Below, in pieces: positions 1 through 7,292 of a DNA stretch of 12,600 nt; position 1 is the stretch's first letter, and every line of letters begins with the position of its first letter. Made by a program: the position numbers and the translations under genes. Source of the DNA: Planctomycetota bacterium. GTDB taxonomy: Bacteria > Planctomycetota > UBA11346. The notes below the pieces were generated by a model. That model made no database searches. It saw nothing but the letters and a program-made list of their open reading frames with translations, and was not told the origin of the DNA. The stretch spans positions 1 through 12,600 of the forward strand of contig JAHEDF010000058.1 of NCBI GenBank assembly GCA_024641365.1, given 5' to 3'.

Positions 1-654
1 ATAGTATTTTCACTGCTAAACGTGGGCTATTCCCAAGAAAATAAATTTGCCAAGGAATGGAAAGCTTATCAAGAATTAGATAAGAAAAATCCACCGACTG
101 AAAATGGCATTGTTTTTATCGGCAGTTCAACTTTTCGCATGTGGAAAACACTGGTAGCGGACATGGCGCCGCTACCAGTGATGAACCGAGGCTTTGGTGG
201 CGCTCAAGTTGCTGACGCAGTGGAATGCATTCCCCATATTGTGCTCCCCTACAAACCACGCGTCATTGTGTATTATGTCGGTGACAATGATGTAAAAGAT
301 GAAAAGGCCGATTCTCAGGTACCGTATGATGGATTTGTGCGTTTTGTCCAAGCTGTGCGCAAAGAATTACCGCAAGTTCATATCATGTATGTGTCTATTA
401 AACCTAGTCCCAAACGAGCGGCGGCATGGCCGTTAGCAAAGCAAATTAATACTACGATCGCACAAGCGTGCGCTGGTGATGAAAACCTATCTTTTATCGA
501 TATTAGCTCGGCTTTATTGGATAAGGATAGCAAAGTGCGTCCGGAATTATTTTTAAAAGATCAACTACACATGACCCCAGAAGGCTATGCTGGATGGACA
601 CCTATTGTTAAATCAGCCCTCGAAAAAGTCTGGGCAAAGGTAAATGCAAAGTAA
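1..654 (+). CDS. Exported SGNH/GDSL-type esterase, 5' end cut by window edge
   Basis: The product is an SGNH-fold hydrolase, an exported esterase, lipase or carbohydrate deacetylase whose substrate cannot be told from sequence. The frame is open back to base 1. The codons before the possible GTG at 22 read IVFSLLNVGYSQ, which looks like the end of a signal peptide, so the true start lies outside the window and 22 is probably not the start. All four SGNH blocks are visible, counting from the GTG at 22. Block I is FIGSSTFRMW near residues 32-41, with the serine after GS as nucleophile. Block II is NRGFGG, block III is VGDND (the GxND form), and block V is DQLHM, which supplies the DxxH Asp and His. 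The gene ends just before a strong hairpin terminator and converges on leuD. Fold and active site are clear; the substrate is not. Confidence 0.88.
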   Translation: MVFSLLNVGYSQENKFAKEWKAYQELDKKNPPTENGIVFIGSSTFRMWKTLVADMAPLPVMNRGFGGAQVADAVECIPHIVLPYKPRVIVYYVGDNDVKDEKADSQVPYDGFVRFVQAVRKELPQVHIMYVSIKPSPKRAAAWPLAKQINTTIAQACAGDENLSFIDISSALLDKDSKVRPELFLKDQLHMTPEGYAGWTPIVKSALEKVWAKVNAK

Positions 655-663
655 AAATAATGA

Positions 664-713
664 TTTAAAATAAAAAAGGCCACCTGTTTTCAGGTGGCCT
701 TTTTTATTTTAAA
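664..713. terminator. Bidirectional intrinsic terminator between SGNH gene and leuD
   Basis: A perfect inverted repeat has 23-base arms at 664-686 and 691-713 around a TTTT loop. The core is GGCCACCTG/CAGGTGGCC, flanked by an A-rich left arm and a T-rich right arm. Read from either strand, the GC stem is followed by a run of T, as expected for a rho-independent terminator shared by two convergent genes. Confidence 0.95.
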
Positions 714-722
714 TTATCTCGT

Positions 723-1325
723 TTACGAAAAATTACTGACGTACGGCAATTTTTTAGCGGTTTCTTTTACTTGGTTCACTCCCGCAATCAGCTCCGTCGT
801 CGCATCCCATTGACCGGTTAAAAATTGTTTACGATGACCGTCGCCCATGTGCGCGCTCCACGACTGGTCTCCCGCTTGTACACTTAAATGATCAACATCT
901 ACGATCAGTTCGATGTCAGGATTTTTTTCAATTAGGTCTTGAATGGCTTCGCTGTCGGCAACCGACACACGTAATGCGGGCAAACCCATTGCGACACAAT
1001 TGCCAAAGAAAATTTCGCTAAAACTCACACCAACAATGGCTTTAATGCCCCATTTAGCGATTGCTTGTGGTGCATGCTCGCGTGAGGAACCACATCCAAA
1101 ATTACTGTTTACCACTAATACTGATGCGCCAGCAAAACGCGCATCATCAAAAGGATGTTTTTTACCCTGCGCTGATAATTGTTTACGATCATCCTCAAAG
1201 GCATGTTCACCTAAGCCATCGAAAGTCACGCAGCGTAAAAATCGAGCTGGGATTATGCGGTCCGTATCAATGTCATTGCCTCGCACAGCGATAGCCCGTC
1301 CGGTTATTTTACGAATGTCGTTCAT
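723..1325 (-). CDS. leuD: 3-isopropylmalate dehydratase small subunit (LeuD)
   Basis: This is the small (swivel-domain) subunit of isopropylmalate isomerase. With LeuC it interconverts 2-isopropylmalate and 3-isopropylmalate in cytosolic leucine synthesis. Its 200 residues match the usual bacterial LeuD length. The N-terminal DIDTDRIIPARFL block and the signature NFGCGSSREHAP (residues about 75-86) are intact, followed by the FSEIFFGN segment. The ATG at 1325 lies 32 bases after the leuC stop on the same strand, so the pair is read as one transcript in the order leuC-leuD. It ends just before the shared terminator. A homoaconitase or methylmalate-type paralogue cannot be excluded from the small subunit alone, but the linked LeuC and the length favour leucine synthesis. 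Confidence 0.95.
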   Translation of the reverse strand: MNDIRKITGRAIAVRGNDIDTDRIIPARFLRCVTFDGLGEHAFEDDRKQLSAQGKKHPFDDARFAGASVLVVNSNFGCGSSREHAPQAIAKWGIKAIVGVSFSEIFFGNCVAMGLPALRVSVADSEAIQDLIEKNPDIELIVDVDHLSVQAGDQSWSAHMGDGHRKQFLTGQWDATTELIAGVNQVKETAKKLPYVSNFS

Positions 1326-1357
1326 GGTGATTTCTTTGTGAGTTATTGGTATGTGAA

Positions 1358-2770
1358 TTATTTAAGGAATCGACGTACGTCACTGACTTTGCCTTCGAGA
1401 GCTGCGACAGCGACCATAGCTGGTGACATCAATAAGGTGCGACCCGAGGGTGAACCTTGGCGCCCCTTAAAATTCCGATTTGATGACGAGGCGCTGACTT
1501 GGCGGCCTTGTAATTTATCAGGATTCATGGCCAAACACATCGAACAGCCAGCATTACGCCATTCAAATCCATGCGCAGTAAATACTTTATCTAAACCTTC
1601 GGATTCAGCGGCAACTTTTACCGCTTCGCTACCAGGAACGATAAATGCTTTCACTGACGATGGAACTTTTCCACCATGAGCTTGAATCACTTTCGCTGCT
1701 TCACGTAAATCACTGATGCGACCATTTGTACAACTACCAATAAAGGCAACATCAATGGCAACACCATCGATCGGCTGTCCTGGCTTCATGTCCATATACG
1801 CATAGGCCTCATCAATGGTGGCCCATTCGTCTTTGGTAAAAGATTCTTTTGCAGGAATTTGTTCACCTACACCCACACCGTGATCAGGTGAAATACCCCA
1901 TGTGACGGTTGGCTCAATATCATCGGCATGAAATGTTTTTACGTCATCAAATTCAGCATCTGCATCTGACGCAATTTGTTTCCACCACGCCACTGCTTTA
2001 TCCCATGCGGCACCAGATGGCGCATGTTCACGCCCTTTTAAATAGGCAAAGGTGATTTCATCTGGATTAATATAACCACAACGCGCACCACCTTCGATGG
2101 CCATATTGCAGATTGTCATGCGTTCTTCCATGCTCATCGCAGCAAAAGTTGAACCAGCAAATTCATACGCATAACCCACGCCACCTTTCGCAGTGAGTTT
2201 TCGTAAAATATGTAAGATCACATCTTTTGCATAGACACCAGGTTTTAATTTGCCGTCGACTTGAATTTTCCGCACTTTTAAACGCGACATGGATAACGTT
2301 TGTGTTGCCAATACATCGCGCACTTGGCTTGTCCCAATGCCGAATGCAATTGCACCAAATGCGCCGTGCGTAGCGGTGTGGCTATCGCCACAGGCAACCG
2401 TCATACCTGGTTGCGTCAGGCCTTGCTCGGGTGCAATTATATGGACGACGCCTTGTTTACCGGACCCTGGCTGAAACAAACGAATACCAAACTCACGACA
2501 ATTCTTATCTATCGCGACCATCATTTCCTCAGCTAATTTATCAGCATAGGGACGCGCTTGATTCTCAGTCGGTACAATGTGATCAACAGTCGCTACCGAA
2601 CGTTCCGGAAACGGAACCTTGAGACCTTTATTACGCAAATCCGCAAACGCTTGTGGAGACGTTACTTCATGGATCATATGCAGGCCAATGAAGACCTGAT
2701 TTTGCCCGCTTGGTAAGGTGCGAACGGTGTGTAGATCCCAAACTTTGTCGAATAGTGTGCGGCTGCTCAT
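1358..2770 (-). CDS. leuC: 3-isopropylmalate dehydratase large subunit (LeuC)
   Basis: This is the catalytic [4Fe-4S] subunit of isopropylmalate isomerase, an aconitase-superfamily enzyme. Its 470 residues match the usual length for bacterial LeuC. The three cluster cysteines are visible: C347 in GSCTNGR and C409 and C412 in GCSMC. Other family blocks are [23 protein letters not shown] and, near the C terminus, [17 protein letters not shown]. The ATG at 2770 is preceded on the minus strand by AGGAATCT, a reasonable ribosome binding site. The gene leads a two-gene operon with leuD. The long insert-like stretch around residues 240-310 and the sequence style resemble PVC-group LeuC from memory rather than the Escherichia coli type; that part is inference. 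Confidence 0.97.
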   Translation of the reverse strand: MSSRTLFDKVWDLHTVRTLPSGQNQVFIGLHMIHEVTSPQAFADLRNKGLKVPFPERSVATVDHIVPTENQARPYADKLAEEMMVAIDKNCREFGIRLFQPGSGKQGVVHIIAPEQGLTQPGMTVACGDSHTATHGAFGAIAFGIGTSQVRDVLATQTLSMSRLKVRKIQVDGKLKPGVYAKDVILHILRKLTAKGGVGYAYEFAGSTFAAMSMEERMTICNMAIEGGARCGYINPDEITFAYLKGREHAPSGAAWDKAVAWWKQIASDADAEFDDVKTFHADDIEPTVTWGISPDHGVGVGEQIPAKESFTKDEWATIDEAYAYMDMKPGQPIDGVAIDVAFIGSCTNGRISDLREAAKVIQAHGGKVPSSVKAFIVPGSEAVKVAAESEGLDKVFTAHGFEWRNAGCSMCLAMNPDKLQGRQVSASSSNRNFKGRQGSPSGRTLLMSPAMVAVAALEGKVSDVRRFLK

Positions 2771-2993
2771 AGATTCCTACAGTGTACGTCGAAGCGCCAG
2801 ACGGCGCGTGGGAGCGCAAAAATGACGAACAGAACGCCGCTGACAAGCGTCAGGTAGCGTCGCTATACGCAAATCCCCATTGGCACGAGGATTGCCACAC
2901 GTCATATAAAATGCATGGAACCAGTTCATATCTAATGAGATACGCCCAGGAGTGGTATTGAGATTTGCAAACAACCCCCAATATCCCCCGCAG
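2771..2993. promoter_or_regulatory. Divergent leuC / FHA-ATPase intergenic region
   Basis: This stretch separates leuC (minus) from the FHA-ATPase gene (plus) and must hold promoters for both. A 5-base-pair hairpin GCGCC-agac-GGCGC (2794-2807) lies in the leuC leader, 24 bases or more upstream of its start. No T-run follows it on either strand, so it is not a clear attenuator. AT-rich TATAAA-like sequence near 2904-2912 could be a -10 element, but no convincing -35 partner was found. No leucine-rich leader peptide was seen. Confidence 0.35.
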
Positions 2994-3848
2994 ATGCTCA
3001 AGCTGGAAGTCCTGAACACAGCCTTCAAAGGCAAACAATTTAAATTCAAAGACGGTCTGTTAGTCGGCGGCGGTCCAAACTGCCAGATCCGTGCCCAGCA
3101 CGGTGATATGCAAGAGACACATGCGCGATTTTATGTAGATGCCAAAAAGCCAATGGTCGAAATTGGCTGCAAAGAAGCCCATTTATACGTCAATGGACGC
3201 GATGTGGTGCGGCATGAATTACGCCATGGTGATGAACTCGTTATTGGCCCGTTGCGTTTCCGCGTCTTTGACGAATCCCGTATGAGTAGTGGCGCCATGC
3301 GCCTCGAACAGCTCATGGCAGATTTGGATAAGTCGGAAGACGACGAAATCTACGACTTCGCTAAGGAAGATCTCTTCTATCGCACGACCAAAGACCCGTC
3401 ACTGCGTAAAAAGATCGCCTTTGTTATTCCCAGTCGTGACCGTTTTATTGAACAAGCACAGATCTTTTTGTCACGCTTGGTAAAAAATAGCGGTATCGAT
3501 GATGAAAAATACGATGCCTTCATGACTTGTATGAAAGAACTTATACTTAATGCCCATCGTCATGGCCATAAATTTGATGAAACGAAAAAAATTATCGTTC
3601 GTTATCGCGACCTTGGCGATCGTCTCAGCATAAATATTACCGATGAAGGCGAAGGCTTTGATCACAAAACGCTGTTAGATTCGATTAACAACAAAAATGC
3701 TGCCGATGCTGCTCGTGAACGCTACCAAGCCGGAGGAGTTGGCGGTCTCGGCTTTAAATTAATCACCGGTATGGCAGATGAGCTCACCTACAACGAGGCC
3801 GGCAATGTCGTGACCTTTGTCGTCAAAAAATCAGCGGATGAGTCGTAA
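2994..3848 (+). CDS. FHA-domain / RsbW-like serine kinase-type ATPase regulator
   Basis: This cytosolic regulator joins an N-terminal FHA-like domain (about residues 1-96 from the ATG at 2994) to a C-terminal GHKL ATPase of the RsbW/anti-sigma type (about 145-284). The ATPase motifs are an N box ELILNAHRHGH (about 182-192), a G1 box DEGEGFD (about 217-223) and a G2-like GGVGGLGFKL (about 247-256). RsbW-family proteins phosphorylate an anti-sigma antagonist or sequester a sigma factor; neither partner is encoded here. The FHA core looks degenerate: the usual GR is GG and the SxxH serine is replaced (MQETHARF), while NG is kept. The start is uncertain. ATG 2994 matches where an FHA fold normally begins but lacks a clear ribosome site. 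The frame stays open upstream, and a TTG at 2958 has AGGAG five bases before it; GTG 2952 is also in frame. Confidence 0.85.
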   Translation: MLKLEVLNTAFKGKQFKFKDGLLVGGGPNCQIRAQHGDMQETHARFYVDAKKPMVEIGCKEAHLYVNGRDVVRHELRHGDELVIGPLRFRVFDESRMSSGAMRLEQLMADLDKSEDDEIYDFAKEDLFYRTTKDPSLRKKIAFVIPSRDRFIEQAQIFLSRLVKNSGIDDEKYDAFMTCMKELILNAHRHGHKFDETKKIIVRYRDLGDRLSINITDEGEGFDHKTLLDSINNKNAADAARERYQAGGVGGLGFKLITGMADELTYNEAGNVVTFVVKKSADES

Positions 3849-3905
3849 AACTAGTCTCACTAAAGGTCAAAACTATCTCAACAGCTCAGGACTAGTAAGA
3901 TTTTT

Positions 3906-3925
3906 TTGGCAACATACGTTGCCAA
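3906..3925. repeat. Hairpin just upstream of tRNA-Leu
   Basis: A perfect inverted repeat TTGGCAAC-atac-GTTGCCAA ends four bases before the tRNA gene. The T-run lies before the hairpin on the plus strand, so it does not read as an intrinsic terminator for the FHA gene. It may be a processing signal or have no function. Confidence 0.5.
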
Positions 3926-3929
3926 TCAT

Positions 3930-4011
3930 GCGGACATGGCGGAACTGGCAGACGCGCGGGATTTAGGTTCCCGTACCGCAAGGTGTGTGGGTTCGAGTCC
4001 CTCTGTCCGCA
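3930..4011 (+). tRNA. tRNA-Leu (anticodon UAG)
   Basis: The cloverleaf folds by eye. The acceptor stem is GCGGACA (3930-3936) with TGTCCGC (4004-4010) and discriminator A at 4011. The D stem is GCG/CGC. The anticodon stem is CGGGA/TCCCG around loop TTTAGGT, with TAG at 3964-3966. A long class II variable arm (ACCGCAAGGT-like) and a T loop TTCGAGT complete it. The UAG anticodon reads CUA and probably other CUN leucine codons. One T-stem pair is a T-T mismatch (3988/4002). The 3' CCA is not encoded, since ACT follows, so it must be added by a nucleotidyltransferase. Confidence 0.95.
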
Positions 4012-4103
4012 CTTTGCAATTTTATTTCAAAGTCCTTTAGCAGCCGGGACTTCCTAATCTTCATTCAATTGCTTCTGCGGCAAAATGCGCTTATGTCTAG
4101 CGT

Positions 4104-5324
4104 ATGCCAAACCTTCTCAAACGCATTAAATCACAACTAGCTGATGCGGCCGCTCGCCATCGCGAACGGCATCGCGCTACCGGATGCAGCTTTGCGATTG
4201 CTGATCGCATTGAACATTTGGATGCGGACTCTTGGGATGAGGCGACACGCGATGGATCGGTATTATTACAGCGCCCCTATTTAGCTGCCATTTCCAAATC
4301 ATCGCCTCCAGAAGTAACACATCGTTTTGCGATTATTTCTCGCAACGGAAAAATTTTAGCTGCTGTCGTTTGTCAATTAATTACTGTTTCAGGAAAAGAC
4401 TTACATGGGCCAGCGCAAAATAAAAAAGAACGTGTTCAGCAAGCCGGTATAAATTCATTAAAGGTGCGTACATTGGTTTGTGGCAATATGTGGACCTGGG
4501 GCAATCATGCACTGAACTTGGCGCCAAATGCCGATCCTGATGACGTATGGTCAGCAGTTGGTGAATTATTATATCGCATTCGCCGTTCTGAAGCACTAGA
4601 CGACCAACCAAATATGGTCTTAGTTAAAGACCTCCCTGGAAAACTCGATATTCCAGGGCTACGGCGCCTCAGTTATCGGCCGGTTAATACCGAACCAAAT
4701 ATGGTGCTGACAATTACGCCAAACATGAAAACATTTGATGATTATTTGGGAGAATTACAGGCCAAGTATCGAAAACAAATACGTGATGTAACTGCAGCAA
4801 TTAATAAACACAATTTAACGACAACACCCATTGCAAATTTTGAAAAAGAAAAAGAACGACTGCATGAATTATACATGCACGTTCATGATAAGGCTTCAAT
4901 TCGACCAGTAACCATTTCTCCGGATTATTTACCCGCCATCGCACAAGCCCTTGGGCCAGACTCATTCAGAGCGACAGGCGTTCGCGATGAGAATGGACGA
5001 CTCGTTGCCTTTATTTCCTGTATACGTGACCGCGATACCGTTATCGCTTATTTTGTCGGTTTTGATAAAGAACTCCACGAGCAAATCCCACTCTATTTTC
5101 ATGTCATGCATGAAGCCATTGCGCTCAGCATCGCCATGGGTGGTAAGCGCATTTCATTTGGCCGAACCGCGCTCGAAGTAAAAGCAAAACTCGGCGCAAA
5201 ACCCGAACCATTCTGCATGTGGACACGCCATCGCCATCAACCCATCAATGTATTAATGCGCCCATGGCTTGGTTTAGTTAAACATGCTGAGGCACCAGAA
5301 CGTCGCGCGTTTAAACAAGGTTGA
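4104..5324 (+). CDS. FemAB/GNAT-like acyltransferase (Acetyltransf_6 type)
   Basis: The product is a 406-residue cytosolic protein resembling tandem-GNAT FemAB-like acyltransferases, a group that includes peptidoglycan-bridge aminoacyltransferases and BioF2-like acetyltransferases. The N terminus (about 1-30) is a basic helix, MPNLLKRIKSQL. A first GNAT-like half spans about 30-200. Around residues 213-240 is the YLGELQAKYRKQIRDV helix typical of the FemAB middle region. The second half has GVRDENGRLVAFISC, then YFVGFDKELHEQIPLYFHVM, and late GGKRISFGRT followed by EVKAKLGAKPEPF, which matches the usual C-terminal block where a substrate-positioning loop and the last strand occur. It stands alone after the tRNA gene, and no terminator is obvious behind it. 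The fold is fairly clear; the acyl donor and acceptor are unknown. Confidence 0.72.
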   Translation: MPNLLKRIKSQLADAAARHRERHRATGCSFAIADRIEHLDADSWDEATRDGSVLLQRPYLAAISKSSPPEVTHRFAIISRNGKILAAVVCQLITVSGKDLHGPAQNKKERVQQAGINSLKVRTLVCGNMWTWGNHALNLAPNADPDDVWSAVGELLYRIRRSEALDDQPNMVLVKDLPGKLDIPGLRRLSYRPVNTEPNMVLTITPNMKTFDDYLGELQAKYRKQIRDVTAAINKHNLTTTPIANFEKEKERLHELYMHVHDKASIRPVTISPDYLPAIAQALGPDSFRATGVRDENGRLVAFISCIRDRDTVIAYFVGFDKELHEQIPLYFHVMHEAIALSIAMGGKRISFGRTALEVKAKLGAKPEPFCMWTRHRHQPINVLMRPWLGLVKHAEAPERRAFKQG

Positions 5325-5343
5325 TAAAACATTTCCAGTGAGG

Positions 5344-5740
5344 CTATCGGATCTTCAAAACTAATTCCTGAATGCCGTTAAGTCTGTCCAAGAGCGTTTC
5401 TTGAATAAAAATTTCTAATTCTTCTTTCGAAGGCAGTTACTCAGAAGCGTAGGATTTTGCCACCCAACCTTCAGGAGCAACGAATGAGTTCCCTGGGCCG
5501 ATCTTTTGCGATTCTTCTTCTAACACAGTAAATTGGTGATCTTGCCCCGCTTTCGTAAACCGCCAGATAAGGGAGACTCCTTACAAATTCTTTTGCATGA
5601 GCGATTGTCGCTAATGGGCTCTTCTCTATGCCTGGGTTTTTGCCATCTCCGCTAGATTAAACATAAAGATCGTCTACAAATAAACTGCCTTGAGCACAAG
5701 ATCCCATAATAAGAATATTAAATAAATTTACTTTATTCAT
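5344..5740 (-). pseudogene. Decayed parallel beta-helix (pectate-lyase-like) secreted protein gene
   Basis: Read on the minus strand, an ATG at 5740 follows AAGGA at good spacing and opens a signal-peptide-like start (MNKVNLFNILIMGSCAQG). After residue 27 (DDLYV) comes TAA at 5659-5657. The frame then continues SSGDGKNPGIEKSPLATIAH followed by AKEFVR. This is the familiar beginning of secreted right-handed beta-helix enzymes (YVSPSGSDSNPGT..PFATL..A), so the TAA probably replaced a Ser codon. Near 5570 the plausible reading shifts frame to WRFTKAGQDHQFTVLEEESQ, later FVAPEGWVAKSYASE, then a second TAA (5439-5437) and a final TAG at 5344. Two nonsense codons, a frame change and a length of about 130 codons, against several hundred for such enzymes, show a collapsed gene with a large internal deletion. 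The origin of the C-terminal part is unknown. Confidence 0.7.
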
Positions 5741-6158
5741 GATAAGGTGTCCTTGAGCCAGAAGCTTTTTCTCTTTTTAACCTACCGATAAAATATCCCG
5801 TTGATAATCACAGGGTTTTCGCAAGTTTCTTTCTGACATATTTTCTCTAGCGGAGTGAACATAGTCAGTAAAAACAACGGCCATTATACGTACGTATTCA
5901 TCTGTATATTTTCACCTGTCTATTCCTGATAAACTTGCGCTACTCATTTATATCGAAGATTATCATCGACTCCGGGATATCTATTGCACAATTTGTCTCA
6001 ACCTCAGGTACGAAGGTCTCAGTCTAAACGAAAACCGGATCACCTGAGGTTTCGTTTTTGTGCTCGCCTTCTTCTAAATGACCACCTAAATTCACATTCG
6101 GCCTAAATTGCCCGCTTCTTGTCCTTCTTCTTAGTATCATCGTGACTAGCTTGGTATT
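5741..6158. other. Gene-free stretch upstream of araC
   Basis: No intact gene is seen in these 418 bases. They hold the promoter region of the decayed beta-helix gene and presumably that of araC. Also present are a 12-base perfect palindrome ATACGTACGTAT (5886-5897), a 10-base inverted repeat AACCTCAGGT/ACCTGAGGTT (6000-6009 and 6042-6051), an overlapping hairpin AAACGAAAACC/GGTTTCGTTT followed by a short T-run (6027-6057), and one copy of a 42-base repeat described separately. A doubtful decayed minus-strand reading frame spans 6140 to 5940. Confidence 0.5.
5981..6022 (-). repeat. 42-base repeat, copy A (inverted relative to copy B)
   Basis: On the minus strand this segment contains TTCGTACCTGA, TTGAGAC and ATTGTGC at the same spacing as in 7156-7197 on the plus strand; 33 of 42 positions agree. 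It lies 136 bases upstream of the araC start. Read in frame it gives ETFVPEVETNCAI, against EMFVPELETYCAL in copy B, so it could be either a repeated regulatory element or remains of related coding sequence. Confidence 0.6.
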
Positions 6159-7061
6159 ATGCCCGTCGATTATGAATTGATACATTTTCGGTCTGAACAG
6201 TCGTTTCGCCTGTTACGCTGGAACGATAATGTTAGCAACGTAGAAGTTTTAACAGGAGCAGGAGTCAGTGAACAATTGGTCGGCGCTGGAGAACGTTGGC
6301 ACGCTCACCCAGCCATGGAATTGACGTTGGTTTTATCGGGATCTGGCATGCGTTTTATTGGCGACAGCATCGCACCAGTTGCTCCTCCAGAATTAGTTCT
6401 TTTGGGGTCCGACGTCCCACATTACTGGCGTGGGATGCGTAGTTCGTCTGGCTTTTCACTACAATTTGATTTTGGTCCACATCACCCGCTCTGGAAAGTA
6501 GCTGAGTTAAGTACGCTCCGTAAATTATGGGAGCGTTCCGCCTTTGGTCTTCTGTATACAGGGGATGTGCGCGAGCAGGTTACAGCGCTGTTTTTTCAAA
6601 TGGTAGATCAAAATCCCCTACAGCGATTGGCAACACTGTTGCGAATATTGGATTTGTTAGCCTTAGCACCTAAAAGCGAACAGCATAAATTATGCGGTAA
6701 AGCGTTTAGTTTGGCAAATAATGACCCGCACCGTTTTGCAATCGAACAGGCAATTCACCACATCGTTGAAGAAAGCCAACGAGGTCTGGCGCTAGTTGAT
6801 GTCGCACAGATGGTAAACATGAGTCGCGCTACTTTCTGTCGCCATTTTCGCCGATTAACCGGAAAAACATTTATAGAATTCCTGAATGATGTTCGCTTAA
6901 ACCACGCGCAGCGTTTACTTGTCGAAGGCACTTTGAGCGTTGGACAGATAGCAACAGAAGCAGGCTTTTGTAATCTGTCGTACTTTAATCGGTTCTTCCG
7001 CAAACGAATGGGACAGTCGCCGAGCGTTTACGCTCAAAAAAACCAACCAGTGGACCATTAA
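6159..7061 (+). CDS. AraC-family transcriptional regulator with cupin sensor domain
   Basis: This is a 300-residue cytosolic DNA-binding regulator. The N-terminal cupin (about 25-100) carries HAHPAMELTLVLSGSG with H48, H50 and E54, and a second-motif-like VPHYW with H88. That resembles metal-site cupins that sense sugars or related small molecules. The C-terminal AraC/XylS domain (about 195-293) has two helix-turn-helix units: ALVDVAQMVNMSRATFCRHF and SVGQIATEAGFCNLSYFNRF, the second followed by the family's end motif GQSPSVYA. The ATG at 6159 has no strong ribosome site before it, but no better in-frame start was seen. It lies 263 bases upstream of the DUF1592 operon on the same strand, which makes that operon its most likely target; this is inferred from position. 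CCATTA-a-TAATGG straddles the stop codon. Confidence 0.93.
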   Translation: MPVDYELIHFRSEQSFRLLRWNDNVSNVEVLTGAGVSEQLVGAGERWHAHPAMELTLVLSGSGMRFIGDSIAPVAPPELVLLGSDVPHYWRGMRSSSGFSLQFDFGPHHPLWKVAELSTLRKLWERSAFGLLYTGDVREQVTALFFQMVDQNPLQRLATLLRILDLLALAPKSEQHKLCGKAFSLANNDPHRFAIEQAIHHIVEESQRGLALVDVAQMVNMSRATFCRHFRRLTGKTFIEFLNDVRLNHAQRLLVEGTLSVGQIATEAGFCNLSYFNRFFRKRMGQSPSVYAQKNQPVDH

Positions 7062-7113
7062 TAATGGAATAATTGCAAGCGAGCAGTCGTACCGTGCGGT
7101 ATAAAGTGGGATC

Positions 7114-7127
7114 ACTGATAAATCAGT
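7114..7127. promoter_or_regulatory. Palindrome ACTGAT-AA-ATCAGT, candidate operator
   Basis: A perfect 6-base inverted repeat with a two-base centre lies 13 bases upstream of a -10-like TATACT. It sits where a -35 element would fall, so a bound regulator could affect the operon promoter. AraC proteins usually bind direct repeats, so the binder may be something else. Confidence 0.35.
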
Positions 7128-7139
7128 AAATTTTTAATG

Positions 7140-7145
7140 TATACT
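7140..7145 (+). promoter_or_regulatory. Possible -10 element of the DUF1592 operon
   Basis: TGTATACT ending at 7145 resembles a sigma-70 -10 box. No good -35 consensus is found 16-18 bases upstream, which would fit an activator-dependent promoter. The assignment rests on this short match only. Confidence 0.25.
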
Positions 7146-7155
7146 CTTACCCAAA

Positions 7156-7197
7156 TTGAGATGTTCGTACCTGAACTTGAGACGTATTGTGCGCTAG
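7156..7197 (+). repeat. 42-base repeat, copy B
   Basis: This is the partner of the minus-strand copy at 5981-6022 (33 of 42 identical, including an exact TTCGTACCTGA). It lies 127 bases upstream of the DUF1592 gene. It sits within a 28-codon open frame (7137-7223, MYTLTQIEMFVPELETYCAL and eight more residues) that has no ribosome binding site. Together the two copies form an imperfect inverted pair around araC. Confidence 0.6.
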
Positions 7198-7250
7198 GCG
7201 CCTCCGGCGCAGAGGTACTATAACCTAGTAAAAGAGGCTTATGACCTCTT
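7198..7250 (+). promoter_or_regulatory. Two leader hairpins upstream of the DUF1592 operon
   Basis: GCGCC-tcc-GGCGC (7198-7210) and AAGAGG-cttatga-CCTCTT (7232-7250) can fold in the presumed 5' leader. GTACCT (7168-7173) could also pair with AGGTAC (7212-7217), enclosing the first hairpin. None is followed by a T-run, so they are not terminators; a leader RNA structure is possible. Confidence 0.3.
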
Positions 7251-7292
7251 AGTGACTGTAACCAAAAGAGTTCGCAAAACGGGGTAGCATAC

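Noticed and set aside
943..1341. Plus-strand frame of 132 codons inside leuD
   Set aside because: It is a shadow of the well-supported leuD reading frame, with low-complexity, cysteine-rich composition and no family resemblance.
2777..3049. Minus-strand frame of up to 90 codons ending six bases before leuC
   Set aside because: It overlaps the FHA gene start, has no recognisable domain or ribosome site, and its Arg-rich second half looks like a chance translation of GC-rich leader DNA. The best sub-frame (from the ATG near 2931) remains unsupported.
4030..4052. Hairpin AAGTCC/GGACTT after the tRNA gene as a terminator
   Set aside because: It has only six pairs with an 11-base loop and no T-run after it.
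5981..7197. Inverted repeats as ends of an insertion sequence carrying araC
   Set aside because: No transposase is present between them, no target-site duplication was seen, and the repeats match only imperfectly.
7137..7223. 28-codon frame with a cysteine as a peptide-precursor gene
   Set aside because: There is no ribosome binding site and no maturation enzyme beside it; the radical SAM gene at the right edge belongs to another transcript and family.
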